This document shows, piece by piece, positions 1 to 7,153 of a DNA stretch of 10,812 nucleotides (within the stretch, counting starts at the first letter, position 1; each line of letters starts with the position of its first letter). Origin of the DNA: an uncultured Desulfovibrio sp. (GTDB lineage Bacteria; Desulfobacterota; Desulfovibrionia; Desulfovibrionales; Desulfovibrionaceae); the NCBI RefSeq assembly GCF_910584445.1, contig NZ_CAJUBO010000016.1:1-10812 (forward strand), written 5' to 3'. Position numbers and translations under genes: made by a program. A model generated the notes under the pieces. The model ran no database searches. It was not told where the DNA came from and saw only the letters and a program-made list of their open reading frames with translations.

Positions 1-2
1 AC

Positions 3-79
<77 letters not shown>

Positions 80-110
80 GCCTCCACCTCCCGTTGCGGG
101 AGAAAAATAT

Positions 111-144
111 GCGCCCCGACCTTTCCGGTCAGGGCGCTTTTTTT
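111..144 (+). terminator. Rho-independent terminator after tRNA-Asp, probably bidirectional
   Basis: The arm GCGCCCCGACC (111-121) pairs with GGTCAGGGCGC (127-137), with one C-A mismatch and a 5-nt loop, followed by seven T residues (138-144). It lies 32 bp after the tRNA. Read on the minus strand, the same stem is followed by ATATTTTTCTC (complement of 110-100), so it can also end transcripts of the converging BPL-N gene that stops at 211. Confidence 0.9.
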
Positions 145-210
145 GTGGGCCTTGCGGGAGGGGCGGGAATGCCTTGCCGGCGTCGACCCGCGGCATGGCG
201 GATCCGGAAC

Positions 211-1584
211 TCAGACGCGTGGCGGCAGGTCGGCAAGGTCCTGCGCGGTGTACAGGCAGTCCTCGGCGAGCTGGAGAAGCTCTTCCGCCAGGCCGCCTCC
301 GCGCATGGGGTGGCCGAAAAGCGCCGCGCGCTGATGGGCAAGGCCCCGGCTGTCCACGGCATCGGGCAGGCTGGGGGCGAGCGTGGCGGCAAGCCTGCTT
401 GCCATGAGCCAGCCTTCCGCCCCCTCGGCGAACAGGCGGGTCAGCTCGGCAAAGCGCGGACCCACACGCTCCCAGAGCCGGTGCAGCGCCGCATGGGGCG
501 CTGCTGCCGCGTCCGCCCGGCGCGCCAGTTCCTCAAGCTCGGCAAATGCCGCCAGCAGATTGTTGCAGGCCATGCCCGGCAGACCGGCGCGCCAGCCCCA
601 CAGCCAGGATGTGCGGCGGAAGAAGAGATGATGCTCCACGCCCAGATCGAGCAGGGCGGCGATGCCGGCGCGCGCGCGGCGCGCCGTTGCCGCCGCGTCC
701 CGCGCGTCTTTCACCGAGGCGGGCACCAGGGCGGGCACCGGGGCGGGCGTTTCCCCCCCCGTGCTTTCCAGATGCCAGGCGGGCACTGTGGCGGCGCGCG
801 GCGCCACGGCGCCGAGGCCGCGCAGGATATCGGCCAGCCACGCGTTGGCCGCCGGGCTTTCCGGCGTTTCCAGATGCGAATAGCTGAGCAGGTAGCGGCC
901 CGCGCCGCAGGAACCGCATATCACCAGGGGCTGCCCGGCAAGGACTTCGGGCGAAAGGTCCACGCCATAACAGACGCGCCACGTCTCGAGCACATGAGGG
1001 GCAACGCCTGCAAGCGGCAGGTCCGCCAGCCAGAGGTCGGCGTCGGGCGCGATGCTCGTGGCGAGGGTGCTCACAGCGCCGGGACCGGGCGCGAAGCGGC
1101 CGGGCCACCACACGGGCAGGGAGATGGTCGCGCGGGGGAGGGGGGGCGCATTGCCCGTCCGGGTCGCCGCGTCGGAAACCGCGGCCAGCAGATGGCCGGA
1201 AATGAGGTGCTGGAAGCGCTGCGCGTAGGGCGCGCGCGTCCACGGGCAGAGGCCCAGGCCCTGTTCCTCGCGGGCATGGCTCAGGGCAAGCCCCGCGCCG
1301 CCGCAAAATCCCAGATAGTTGCCGCCGCGGCGCACGAAGTCCCGGACCGCCGCGCGGCCCGCCCTGCCCAGAAGGGCGGCCTTGCGTTGCGCGCTGCCGC
1401 CGGGCACGAGGAGCAGACGCGCGCCCCCCTCCCGCCCCGGCTTGCCATGAAGCGCGCCTTCGGCTATTTCTTTAGCCTTGACCAGTCGCGTGGGCACGCC
1501 CAGGGCGCGCAGGGCGCGCCAGGCCATGAGTCCCCAGATGTGGGAGGCATCCCACAGGATATGGACGTCGCTTTCGCACTGCAT
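211..1584 (-). CDS. BPL-N / class I glutamine-amidotransferase-like domain protein
   Basis: This is a 457-residue protein. The N-terminal half (about residues 5-260) resembles the BPL_N family, a class I glutamine-amidotransferase-like fold first named from the N-terminus of yeast biotin-protein ligase. The visible motifs are LLLVPGGSA (residues 57-65), a nucleophile-elbow-like GFCGGAGLAL with Cys94, and YSHLETPES with His237 and Glu239. Together they form a plausible Cys/His/Glu triad. The C-terminal 190 or so residues are Ala/Arg/Leu-rich, probably helical, and match no domain I recognise. There is no signal peptide or membrane segment, so it is probably cytoplasmic. No biotin-ligase catalytic domain is present, so I do not call it a biotin ligase. 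The start is the first ATG of the frame; the SD in front of it is weak (AAAGG, about 15 nt upstream), so a slightly later start is possible. It is divergent from valS and convergent with the tRNA. The substrate is unknown. Confidence 0.8.
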   Translation of the reverse strand: MQCESDVHILWDASHIWGLMAWRALRALGVPTRLVKAKEIAEGALHGKPGREGGARLLLVPGGSAQRKAALLGRAGRAAVRDFVRRGGNYLGFCGGAGLALSHAREEQGLGLCPWTRAPYAQRFQHLISGHLLAAVSDAATRTGNAPPLPRATISLPVWWPGRFAPGPGAVSTLATSIAPDADLWLADLPLAGVAPHVLETWRVCYGVDLSPEVLAGQPLVICGSCGAGRYLLSYSHLETPESPAANAWLADILRGLGAVAPRAATVPAWHLESTGGETPAPVPALVPASVKDARDAAATARRARAGIAALLDLGVEHHLFFRRTSWLWGWRAGLPGMACNNLLAAFAELEELARRADAAAAPHAALHRLWERVGPRFAELTRLFAEGAEGWLMASRLAATLAPSLPDAVDSRGLAHQRAALFGHPMRGGGLAEELLQLAEDCLYTAQDLADLPPRV

Positions 1585-1619
1585 GGCGCACTATTGCCGC
1601 CTTTCACGGAGAATGCAAG

Positions 1620-4289
1620 ATGGCGGAGACGCTCCCCAAGGGTTACGAACCCAAGGATGTGGAACGCCGGTGGCGTGACCACTGGGAAAACAGCGGAACC
1701 TTCACCCCCAGCCCGGACGCGCCGGGCAAGGCCTATTCCATCGTCATTCCGCCGCCCAACGTGACGGGCGCGCTGCATATCGGCCATGCCCTCAACCTGA
1801 CGCTCATCGACGTGCTGTGCCGCCATGCGCGGCAGAAGGGCAGGAATGTGCTCTGGATACCCGGCACGGACCATGCGGGCATTTCCACGCAGAACGTGGT
1901 GGAGCGGGCGCTGGCAAAGGAAGGGCTGAGCCGCAGGGACCTGGGGCGCGAGGCCTTTGTGGAGCGCGTCTGGCAGTGGCGCGCCGACTACGGGCACCGC
2001 ATCCTCGGCCAGATCGCGGCCCTGGGCTGCTCGGTGGACTGGTCGCGCCTGCGCTTCACCCTGGATGACGGCCTTTCCGCGGCGGTACGCAAGGTCTTTG
2101 TCCAGCTCTATAACGAAGGACTCATCTACCGGGGCGATTACATCATCAACTGGTGCTCGCGCTGCCACACTGCCCTGGCCGATGACGAGGTGGAGCACGA
2201 AGACCAGCCGGGCCGCCTCTGGAAGGTGGCCTACCGCCTGGCGGACGGCGACGGCGAGATCGTCATCGCCACCACGCGGCCCGAGACCATCCCCGGCGAC
2301 ACGGCCGTGTGCGTCCATCCCGAGGACGAACGCTATGCCGGACTCGTGGGGCGGCGCGTGGTGGTGCCGGTCCTGGGCCGGGAGATCCCGGTCATCGCCG
2401 ATGCCTATGTGGACAGGGAGTTCGGCACGGGCGCGCTCAAGGTCACGCCCTGCCACGACCACAACGACTGGCTCCTCGGGCAGCGCCACCATCTGGAATT
2501 TCTCCAGGTCATGGATGAGGACGGCCGCATGAAGGCCGAAGCCGGGCCGTATGCGGGCCTGAGCAAGGAAGAGTGCCGCGCGCGCATCGTGGCCGACATC
2601 GAGTCCGCCGGCCTTGCCCGCGGCGAGGAGCCGCTGGCCCATGCCGTGGGCCGCTGCTACCGCTGCCACACGGTGGTGGAGCCGCACGTCTCGCGGCAGT
2701 GGTTCGTTGCCACCACAAAGATGGCCCCGGCCGCGCGGGCGGCCGTGCCCGGGCTTACGCGTCTTTTTCCCGAGACCTGGCTCAAGACCTATTATCACTG
2801 GCTGGACACCATCCGGGACTGGTGCATCAGCCGCCAGATCTGGTGGGGCCACCGCATCCCCGCCTGGACCTGCCGGAACTGCGGCGAACTGGTGGTGGCT
2901 GAGACCGCCCCGTCGGTCTGTCCGCAGTGCGGCTGCGCCGAGCTTGACCAGGACGAGGACGTGCTCGACACCTGGTTCTCCTCGGCGCTCTGGCCGTTTT
3001 CCACCCTGGGCTGGCCGGAGACGACGCCGGAGCTGAAGCGCTGGTATCCCACCAGCGTTCTGGTGACCGGCTTCGACATCCTTTTCTTCTGGGTGGCGCG
3101 GATGATGATGATGGGCCAGCACTTTCTCGGTGAGCCGCCCTTCCGCGACATCTATCTCCATGCTCTGGTGCGCGACGCCCAGGGGCAGAAGATGTCCAAG
3201 TCCAAGGGCAACGGCATCGATCCGCTTGCCATGATCGAGAAATACGGCTGCGACGCCCTGCGCTTCACGCTCACGGCCTTTGCGGCCATGGGCCGGGATA
3301 TCCGCCTTTCCGAGGAGCGCATCGAGGGCTACCGCCATTTCGTGAACAAGCTCTGGAACGCGGCGCGCTTCGCGCTCATGAACCTGCCCGGGGACGCGCC
3401 GGCTCCCGTGGACCTTTCCGGCCCGGTGAGCCAGCACGAGGCGTGGATACTCCACCGGCTCGAGTCCGCGAAACTGGACATGGACCAGGCCCTGGAAGAC
3501 TACCGCTTCAATGACGCGGCCCAGTGCGGCTACAGGTTCCTCTGGAACGAGTTCTGCGACTGGTATCTGGAGCTTGCCAAGCCGGACATGGCCTCGGAGG
3601 ATGCCGCCGTGCGCGGCCGCGCCCGCTATGTGCTCTGGCTTGTCCTGCGCGAGACCCTGCTCCTGCTCCATCCGATCATGCCGTTCGTGACGGCGGAGAT
3701 CTGGCGGGCGCTCCCCGTGCCGGCGGGACAGGAAGCCACGGATATCGCCCTGGAGCCGTATCCTCCGGCCCGGCCGGAATGCGTGCGGCCGGACGAGTCC
3801 AGGGCCATGGAATTCGTGCAGGGCGTCATTGTGGCCGTTCGCACCATCAAGGCGGAGCTTGGCATCAGCCCCACGCGCAGGGTGCGGCTCCTGCTCCACC
3901 CCGCGGACGACGCGCAATGCGCGTTGCTGGAGCGCAACCGCGTGTGCCTCGAGACCCTGGCCCGGCTGGAGGAACTCACCATCGACGCGGCGGTGCCCGC
4001 GCCCACGGCGGCGGCCTCGGCCGTGACCGGCGGCTGTCAGGTCATCGTGCCCCTGGCGGGGACCGTGGACCTGGCCGATGAGCTGACCAGGCTGGACAAG
4101 GAGCTGGCAAAGCTGGAAAAGGACATGACGGACGTGAACCGCAAGCTGCACAACGAAAGCTTTGTGAGCCGCGCTCCGGCGGAAGTGGTGGCGCGCGAAC
4201 GCCAACGGGCCGCAACGCTCACGGACGCCAGGGACAAGCTGGCGGCCCGGCGGGCGCTCTTTGCCGAGGCCCTGCGGGAAGGTTCCTGA
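1620..4289 (+). CDS. valS: Valyl-tRNA synthetase
   Basis: This cytoplasmic class Ia aminoacyl-tRNA synthetase charges tRNA-Val with valine using ATP. The protein is 889 residues, normal for bacterial ValS. The class I signature PPPNVTGALHIGHALN carries HIGH at residues 53-56, and KMSKS is at 524-528. The inserted CP1 editing domain, which hydrolyses Thr-tRNA-Val, contains TTRPET at 218-223. A cysteine-rich pair, CRNCG (C418, C421) and CPQCGC (C434, C437, C439), looks like a zinc knuckle. The anticodon-binding helical domain covers roughly residues 600-740. The C-terminus (about 820-885) is a charged coiled coil, the tRNA-binding arm typical of ValS. The start is supported by GGAG at 1608-1611. 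Only 35 bp separate it from the divergent BPL-N start, so at least one of the two promoters must lie inside the neighbouring coding sequence. I see no T-box leader. Confidence 0.98.
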   Translation: MAETLPKGYEPKDVERRWRDHWENSGTFTPSPDAPGKAYSIVIPPPNVTGALHIGHALNLTLIDVLCRHARQKGRNVLWIPGTDHAGISTQNVVERALAKEGLSRRDLGREAFVERVWQWRADYGHRILGQIAALGCSVDWSRLRFTLDDGLSAAVRKVFVQLYNEGLIYRGDYIINWCSRCHTALADDEVEHEDQPGRLWKVAYRLADGDGEIVIATTRPETIPGDTAVCVHPEDERYAGLVGRRVVVPVLGREIPVIADAYVDREFGTGALKVTPCHDHNDWLLGQRHHLEFLQVMDEDGRMKAEAGPYAGLSKEECRARIVADIESAGLARGEEPLAHAVGRCYRCHTVVEPHVSRQWFVATTKMAPAARAAVPGLTRLFPETWLKTYYHWLDTIRDWCISRQIWWGHRIPAWTCRNCGELVVAETAPSVCPQCGCAELDQDEDVLDTWFSSALWPFSTLGWPETTPELKRWYPTSVLVTGFDILFFWVARMMMMGQHFLGEPPFRDIYLHALVRDAQGQKMSKSKGNGIDPLAMIEKYGCDALRFTLTAFAAMGRDIRLSEERIEGYRHFVNKLWNAARFALMNLPGDAPAPVDLSGPVSQHEAWILHRLESAKLDMDQALEDYRFNDAAQCGYRFLWNEFCDWYLELAKPDMASEDAAVRGRARYVLWLVLRETLLLLHPIMPFVTAEIWRALPVPAGQEATDIALEPYPPARPECVRPDESRAMEFVQGVIVAVRTIKAELGISPTRRVRLLLHPADDAQCALLERNRVCLETLARLEELTIDAAVPAPTAAASAVTGGCQVIVPLAGTVDLADELTRLDKELAKLEKDMTDVNRKLHNESFVSRAPAEVVARERQRAATLTDARDKLAARRALFAEALREGS

Positions 4290-4297
4290 CGGCGGTT

Positions 4298-4323
4298 CCG
4301 CAACGGAAAACCGCAACGGAAAA
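4298..4323 (+). repeat. 13-bp perfect tandem duplication
   Basis: The unit CCGCAACGGAAAA occurs twice back to back (4298-4310 and 4311-4323) and begins again as CCGC at 4324-4327. The preceding GCGGTT (4292-4297) can pair with AACCGC at 4309-4314, and a similar pairing is possible with the second copy, so alternative hairpins can form. It begins 9 bp after the valS stop codon. Confidence 0.85.
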
Positions 4324-4367
4324 CCGCGGGGCGGGGGACCGCGCGGCCCCGGCCAGTCCCCGCTGTT

Positions 4368-4398
4368 CATGGCATGCTCCGTCCCGAAGCATGCCGTG
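4368..4398. repeat. Inverted repeat with 11-bp arms
   Basis: CATGGCATGCT (4368-4378) pairs with AGCATGCCGTG (4388-4398) through ten Watson-Crick pairs and one G-T pair, around a 9-nt loop. The inner eight pairs (GGCATGCT/AGCATGCC) are perfect. It lies about 150 bp upstream of the reductase start codon. It could be an operator or an RNA hairpin. No T-run follows closely, which argues against a terminator. Confidence 0.6.
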
Positions 4399-4538
4399 GG
4401 ATATGAGGATCATGCGCGAAGAGGTGTTTTTGGCCGTTTTTTGGCGCCTGTCGCGCCGCTCCGGGCACATGCCCGGCGGGAGGCGTCCTCGTGTGGCTGC
4501 CCAAGGCCGGGAGGGACGTCCGCACAAAATCCAAGCCC

Positions 4539-4545
4539 AAGGAGG
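4539..4545 (+). promoter_or_regulatory. Strong Shine-Dalgarno that sets the reductase start
   Basis: AAGGAGG sits 5 nt before the ATG at 4551. This start gives a protein that opens directly with the FAD-binding beta strand (MAEKILIIGG). The in-frame ATG at 4491 would add 20 residues unlike the family. Confidence 0.85.
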
Positions 4546-4550
4546 ACTCA

Positions 4551-6260
4551 ATGGCTGAAAAGATTCTCATCATCGGCGGGGTGGCCCTGGGCCCCAAGGC
4601 GGCCTGCCGCTGCAAGCGCCTTGCGCCGGATGCCGAAGTGACCCTTGTGGATGAAAACACCTTCATTTCCTACGGCGGTTGCGGCATTCCGTACTATGTC
4701 TCCGCCGAGGTGCAGAACCTTGACGACCTGCGCTCCACCAATGCGGGCACCATCCGTGACCCGGAATTTTTCCGCGACCTCAAGGGCGTCAACGTCCTTA
4801 CGCACACCCGGGCCATTTCCATCGACCGCAAGCTCAAGACCGTTCTGGTGGAACGGCTGGACAAGGACCGTCAGGAAGTGCTGCCCTACGACAAGCTCGT
4901 CATCGCCACGGGCGCCAGCCCGCGCATGCCCGCCGTGGAAGGGGCGGACCTCGGCCATGTGCTCTCGCTGACGCGTCTGGAGGCCGCCCGCGCCATCCGC
5001 GAGGCGTGCGAGGCGCGCAAGGTCAATGAGGCCGTCATCGTGGGCGGCGGCTTCATCGGTCTGGAGGCCGCCGTGGCCCTGGCCGATATGTGGGGCGTCA
5101 AGGTGAGCGTGGTGGAGATGATGGACCAGATCCTCCCCGGCGCGCTCTCCCAGACCCTGGCCCTCATGGCCGAGCATGAATGCGCCGCCAACAAGGTGGC
5201 GGTCTACACGTCCGAAAAGGTCGTCCGCCTGGAGGGAGAAAACGGCCTGGTGACCAGGGTCGTCACGGACAAGCGCGAACTTCCGGCCCAGCTCGTCATC
5301 TTCGCCGCGGGCTTCATCCCCAACAGCAAGCTCGCCAAGGACGCGGGACTCGAGGTGGCGCCCTTTGGCGGCATTCTGGTGGATGAGCACCTGCGGACCT
5401 CGGACCCGCGCATCTACGCCGGCGGCGACTGCGTCTCGGTGACCAATATCCTCACCGGCAAGCCCGGCTATATCCCCATGGGCAGCGAAGCCAACCGCCA
5501 GGGCCGGGTCATCGGCTCCAACCTGGCCGGCGTGGAGGCGACCTTCCCCGGCTATGTGGGCACCTGGGCGGTCAAGCTCTTCGGCATGTCCTTCTGCGGC
5601 ACGGGCTTCACGGCCGCCAAGGCGCGGGCCGCGGGCTTCGACGCCGTGGGCGTTGCCATCGAGCAGCTCGACCGGGCGCACTTCTACCCGGAAAAGAAGA
5701 TGATGAGCCTGGAGATCGTGGTGGAGAAGGGCACGCGCCGCGTTCTCGGCCTGCAGGGCGCCTGCGTGGATGGCGACGCGCTCAAGGCCCGCATCGACGC
5801 CGTTGCGGGCGTGCTCCAGTATGCGAAACCCACGCTGCAGGACATCTCCAACCTTGAGGTGGCCTACGCGCCGCCCTTCGCCTCGGCCATGGACGCGGTC
5901 AACGCCGTTGCCAACGTGGCGGACAACGTGCTCTCCGGGCGTTTCCGCCCCGTGACGGGCGACGAATTCATGGAGCTGTGGAAGCACCGCAAGGAGAACG
6001 GTATCTTCTTCATGGACACGCGGCCCGCCAAGGCCGGCAAGGCCATCCAGGACCGGGAGCCGGACTGGCACTCCATCCCGCTGGAAGAGGTCAAGGCCCG
6101 CATGGGCGAGATCCCGCGCGACCGGCCGGTGGCGCTGATCTGCAATTCCGGGCTGCGCGCCTATGAAAGCCTGCTCATCCTCGCCAATAACGGCATCACC
6201 AATACGGTGAATTCCATGGGCGGCATGCAGGCCGTGACCAAGATGGGACTCAAGCCGTAA
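4551..6260 (+). CDS. CoA-disulfide / persulfide reductase with C-terminal rhodanese domain
   Basis: This is a 569-residue flavoprotein of the pyridine nucleotide-disulfide oxidoreductase superfamily. It probably uses FAD, NAD(P)H and a single redox cysteine to reduce CoA disulfide, CoA persulfide or polysulfide in the cytoplasm. The N-terminal FAD site is KILIIGGVALGPKAA. The active-site loop ISYGGCGIPYY carries Cys44. The NAD(P)H Rossmann motif VGGGFIGLEAA spans residues 164-174, and the second FAD motif YAGGDC spans 289-294. The dimerisation region ends in the family motif LEVAYAPPFASAMDAVN (Tyr439). From about residue 460 a rhodanese domain follows, with catalytic-loop Cys531 in CNSGLRAYES. 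The domain order matches CoADR-Rhd/NADH-persulfide-reductase-type enzymes. The usual GGVAGG after the first strand is replaced by GGVALGPKAAC. It is monocistronic, with its own strong RBS and terminator. NADH oxidase or polysulfide reductase activity is an alternative that sequence cannot settle. Confidence 0.88.
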   Translation: MAEKILIIGGVALGPKAACRCKRLAPDAEVTLVDENTFISYGGCGIPYYVSAEVQNLDDLRSTNAGTIRDPEFFRDLKGVNVLTHTRAISIDRKLKTVLVERLDKDRQEVLPYDKLVIATGASPRMPAVEGADLGHVLSLTRLEAARAIREACEARKVNEAVIVGGGFIGLEAAVALADMWGVKVSVVEMMDQILPGALSQTLALMAEHECAANKVAVYTSEKVVRLEGENGLVTRVVTDKRELPAQLVIFAAGFIPNSKLAKDAGLEVAPFGGILVDEHLRTSDPRIYAGGDCVSVTNILTGKPGYIPMGSEANRQGRVIGSNLAGVEATFPGYVGTWAVKLFGMSFCGTGFTAAKARAAGFDAVGVAIEQLDRAHFYPEKKMMSLEIVVEKGTRRVLGLQGACVDGDALKARIDAVAGVLQYAKPTLQDISNLEVAYAPPFASAMDAVNAVANVADNVLSGRFRPVTGDEFMELWKHRKENGIFFMDTRPAKAGKAIQDREPDWHSIPLEEVKARMGEIPRDRPVALICNSGLRAYESLLILANNGITNTVNSMGGMQAVTKMGLKP

Positions 6261-6287
6261 CCCGCAAGCCTCGCATCTGTCTGAAAC

Positions 6288-6328
6288 GCCCCGTCAGGGA
6301 GCCGAAAGGCGTCCTTGGCGGGGCTTTT
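6288..6328 (+). terminator. Rho-independent terminator of the reductase gene
   Basis: A long stem starts with GCCCCG (6288-6293) paired to CGGGGC (6319-6324). It continues through mostly paired bases to an apical GCC-GAAA-GGC tetraloop (6301-6310), and four T residues (6325-6328) follow. It lies 27 bp after the reductase stop and 5 bp before the stop of the converging minus-strand gene. The minus-strand T-tract is poor (GTTT), so it mainly serves the plus strand. Confidence 0.85.
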
Positions 6329-6333
6329 AGTGA

Positions 6334-7005
6334 TTAGAAAGTATCGTTGATGGCCTCTTGATTTTTCAGGTCGTCTTCCATTCGTGCAATTGGGGCCAAA
6401 AATTTGACAAATAAGGTGTCCTTTTTCGTTCTGCTAACTTCAACCACGCGTAAATTTCTTGGTGCATTTGCAGATAATTCAAGGATATTGCGGCTCAAGT
6501 AATTGAGTTTTTTAACAGTTTTTCTGATACCTTCATCTTCTATAAGAGTATAAACAAATTTATGTGCATCTGAAGCGTTCTTTTCAAACTTCATCATCTC
6601 TAAGTTTGCATTATTTTTCGGTCCTTTTGCCCATTCCTCAAGTATATCAATAGATTTATTCTCGGTATGCATTAGTATAATATGGTAGCCATTGTTCTCA
6701 ATTGTTCTAAGTATATTTTGCAGTGATTCTGTAGTAAACTTTTTTGATAACACAACAGATATGAGTTTTCCATTTATAAAACGAAATAGCTGATCCCATT
6801 TTTGATTTCCAAAGGTAATGGGCTTTTTGCTGCAAAGTTGTCCTTTAAGAAAGTCTTCTGTGCACGGTATGGCATTCGTCGTCTTTTGGACAGTGTCCTT
6901 GCTCATGCCATAATAGACATTTTTGAAGAGCGGGATTTCTCCTTCGGCTGCATATCCCGGAACAGCAAGCCAGAGAAGAGTCAGAAGAGCGAGCAGTGTT
7001 CTCAT
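6334..7005 (-). CDS. Small exported protein of unknown function, A+T-rich gene
   Basis: This is a 223-residue protein I do not recognise. The first 19-20 residues form a Sec signal peptide: MRT, a Leu/Ala-rich core, then VPGYA with likely cleavage after Ala19 or Ala20. There is no lipobox cysteine, so it is probably periplasmic or secreted. The mature part is Lys/Asn-rich. Cys48 and Cys58 could form a disulfide. The segment from about 26 to 90 (YYGMSKDTVQK, later LFRFINGKLISVVL) has the 'GMSKDxV ... F.nGKL..V' pattern of BamE/SmpA-like small periplasmic folds. That resemblance is weak and is inference only. The start is supported by GGAGG 4 nt upstream on the minus strand. Lines counted by hand give about 30-40% G+C against about two thirds in the neighbours, which suggests recent transfer. 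It is convergent with the reductase gene, and no partner gene is adjacent on its strand. Confidence 0.8.
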   Translation of the reverse strand: MRTLLALLTLLWLAVPGYAAEGEIPLFKNVYYGMSKDTVQKTTNAIPCTEDFLKGQLCSKKPITFGNQKWDQLFRFINGKLISVVLSKKFTTESLQNILRTIENNGYHIILMHTENKSIDILEEWAKGPKNNANLEMMKFEKNASDAHKFVYTLIEDEGIRKTVKKLNYLSRNILELSANAPRNLRVVEVSRTKKDTLFVKFLAPIARMEDDLKNQEAINDTF

Positions 7006-7036
7006 ACGGCCTCCGCAGGATGTGAGTACAGGTAAA

Positions 7037-7042
7037 TCTATA
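7037..7042 (-). promoter_or_regulatory. Candidate -10 box for the exported-protein gene
   Basis: The minus strand reads TATAGA, matching TATAAT at four of six positions, about 32 bp upstream of the ATG at 7005. The hexamer 17 bp further upstream is TTTTCT, a poor -35. In A+T-rich DNA such matches arise easily by chance. Confidence 0.25.
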
Positions 7043-7106
7043 CACTAAAGGATGGGCAAAGAAAAGTATCAGATTGTCGGTTCTGAAGTGATGTGTGTGA
7101 GGCTTC

Positions 7107-7120
7107 TCAATGATCAATGA
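7107..7120. repeat. Tandem heptamer TCAATGA x2
   Basis: TCAATGA occurs twice in tandem (7107-7113 and 7114-7120), about 100 bp upstream of the exported-protein start. It is a possible regulator-binding site or a chance repeat. Confidence 0.5.
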
Positions 7121-7135
7121 CGAAAAACTACTTCT

Positions 7136-7153
7136 GAATATTATAAGAATATT
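7136..7153. repeat. Spaced direct repeat GAATATT
   Basis: GAATATT occurs at 7136-7142 and 7147-7153. The copies start 11 bp apart, about one helical turn, and each contains the self-complementary AATATT. It lies next to the ackA terminator hairpin. It may be an operator half-site pair, or only A+T-rich background. Confidence 0.4.

Larger units (their letters stand above)
4290..4550. other. Repeat-rich non-coding region between valS and the CoA-disulfide reductase gene
   Basis: This 261-bp stretch has no convincing gene. It holds a 13-bp perfect tandem duplication (4298-4323), a G+C-rich foldback (4331-4363), a long inverted repeat (4368-4398), two T-runs (4427-4431 and 4437-4442) within an imperfect direct repeat, a small inverted repeat GGCGC/GCGCC (4443-4457), and a GC hairpin CCGGGC/GCCCGG (4461-4476). 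None of the hairpins is followed directly by a T-run, so no classical valS terminator is evident. I found no sigma70 -35/-10 pair that I trust. Confidence 0.6.

Noticed and set aside
94..1764. A 556-codon plus-strand open frame over the BPL-N gene
   Set aside because: The translation is low-complexity Arg/Gly/Ala without domains. It begins at an ATG next to the tRNA terminator and runs into valS in another frame. The minus-strand reading has real motifs.
4298..4323. Start of a CRISPR array or variable-number tandem repeat
   Set aside because: There are only two contiguous 13-bp units plus four bases, with no spacers and no cas genes.
1464..4370. A 968-codon open frame on the minus strand across valS
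   Set aside because: It is exactly antisense to a complete, motif-rich valS. Its translation is rich in Arg/Gly/His/Pro with no recognisable domain, the usual by-product of G/C-ending codons.
4491..4550. A 20-residue N-terminal extension of the reductase
   Set aside because: The ideal Shine-Dalgarno at 4539-4545 lies inside the would-be extension, and the FAD-binding strand begins right after the ATG at 4551.
4548..6071. A 507-codon minus-strand open frame inside the reductase gene
   Set aside because: It is antisense to a protein with intact FAD, NAD(P)H and rhodanese motifs, and it shows no domain of its own.
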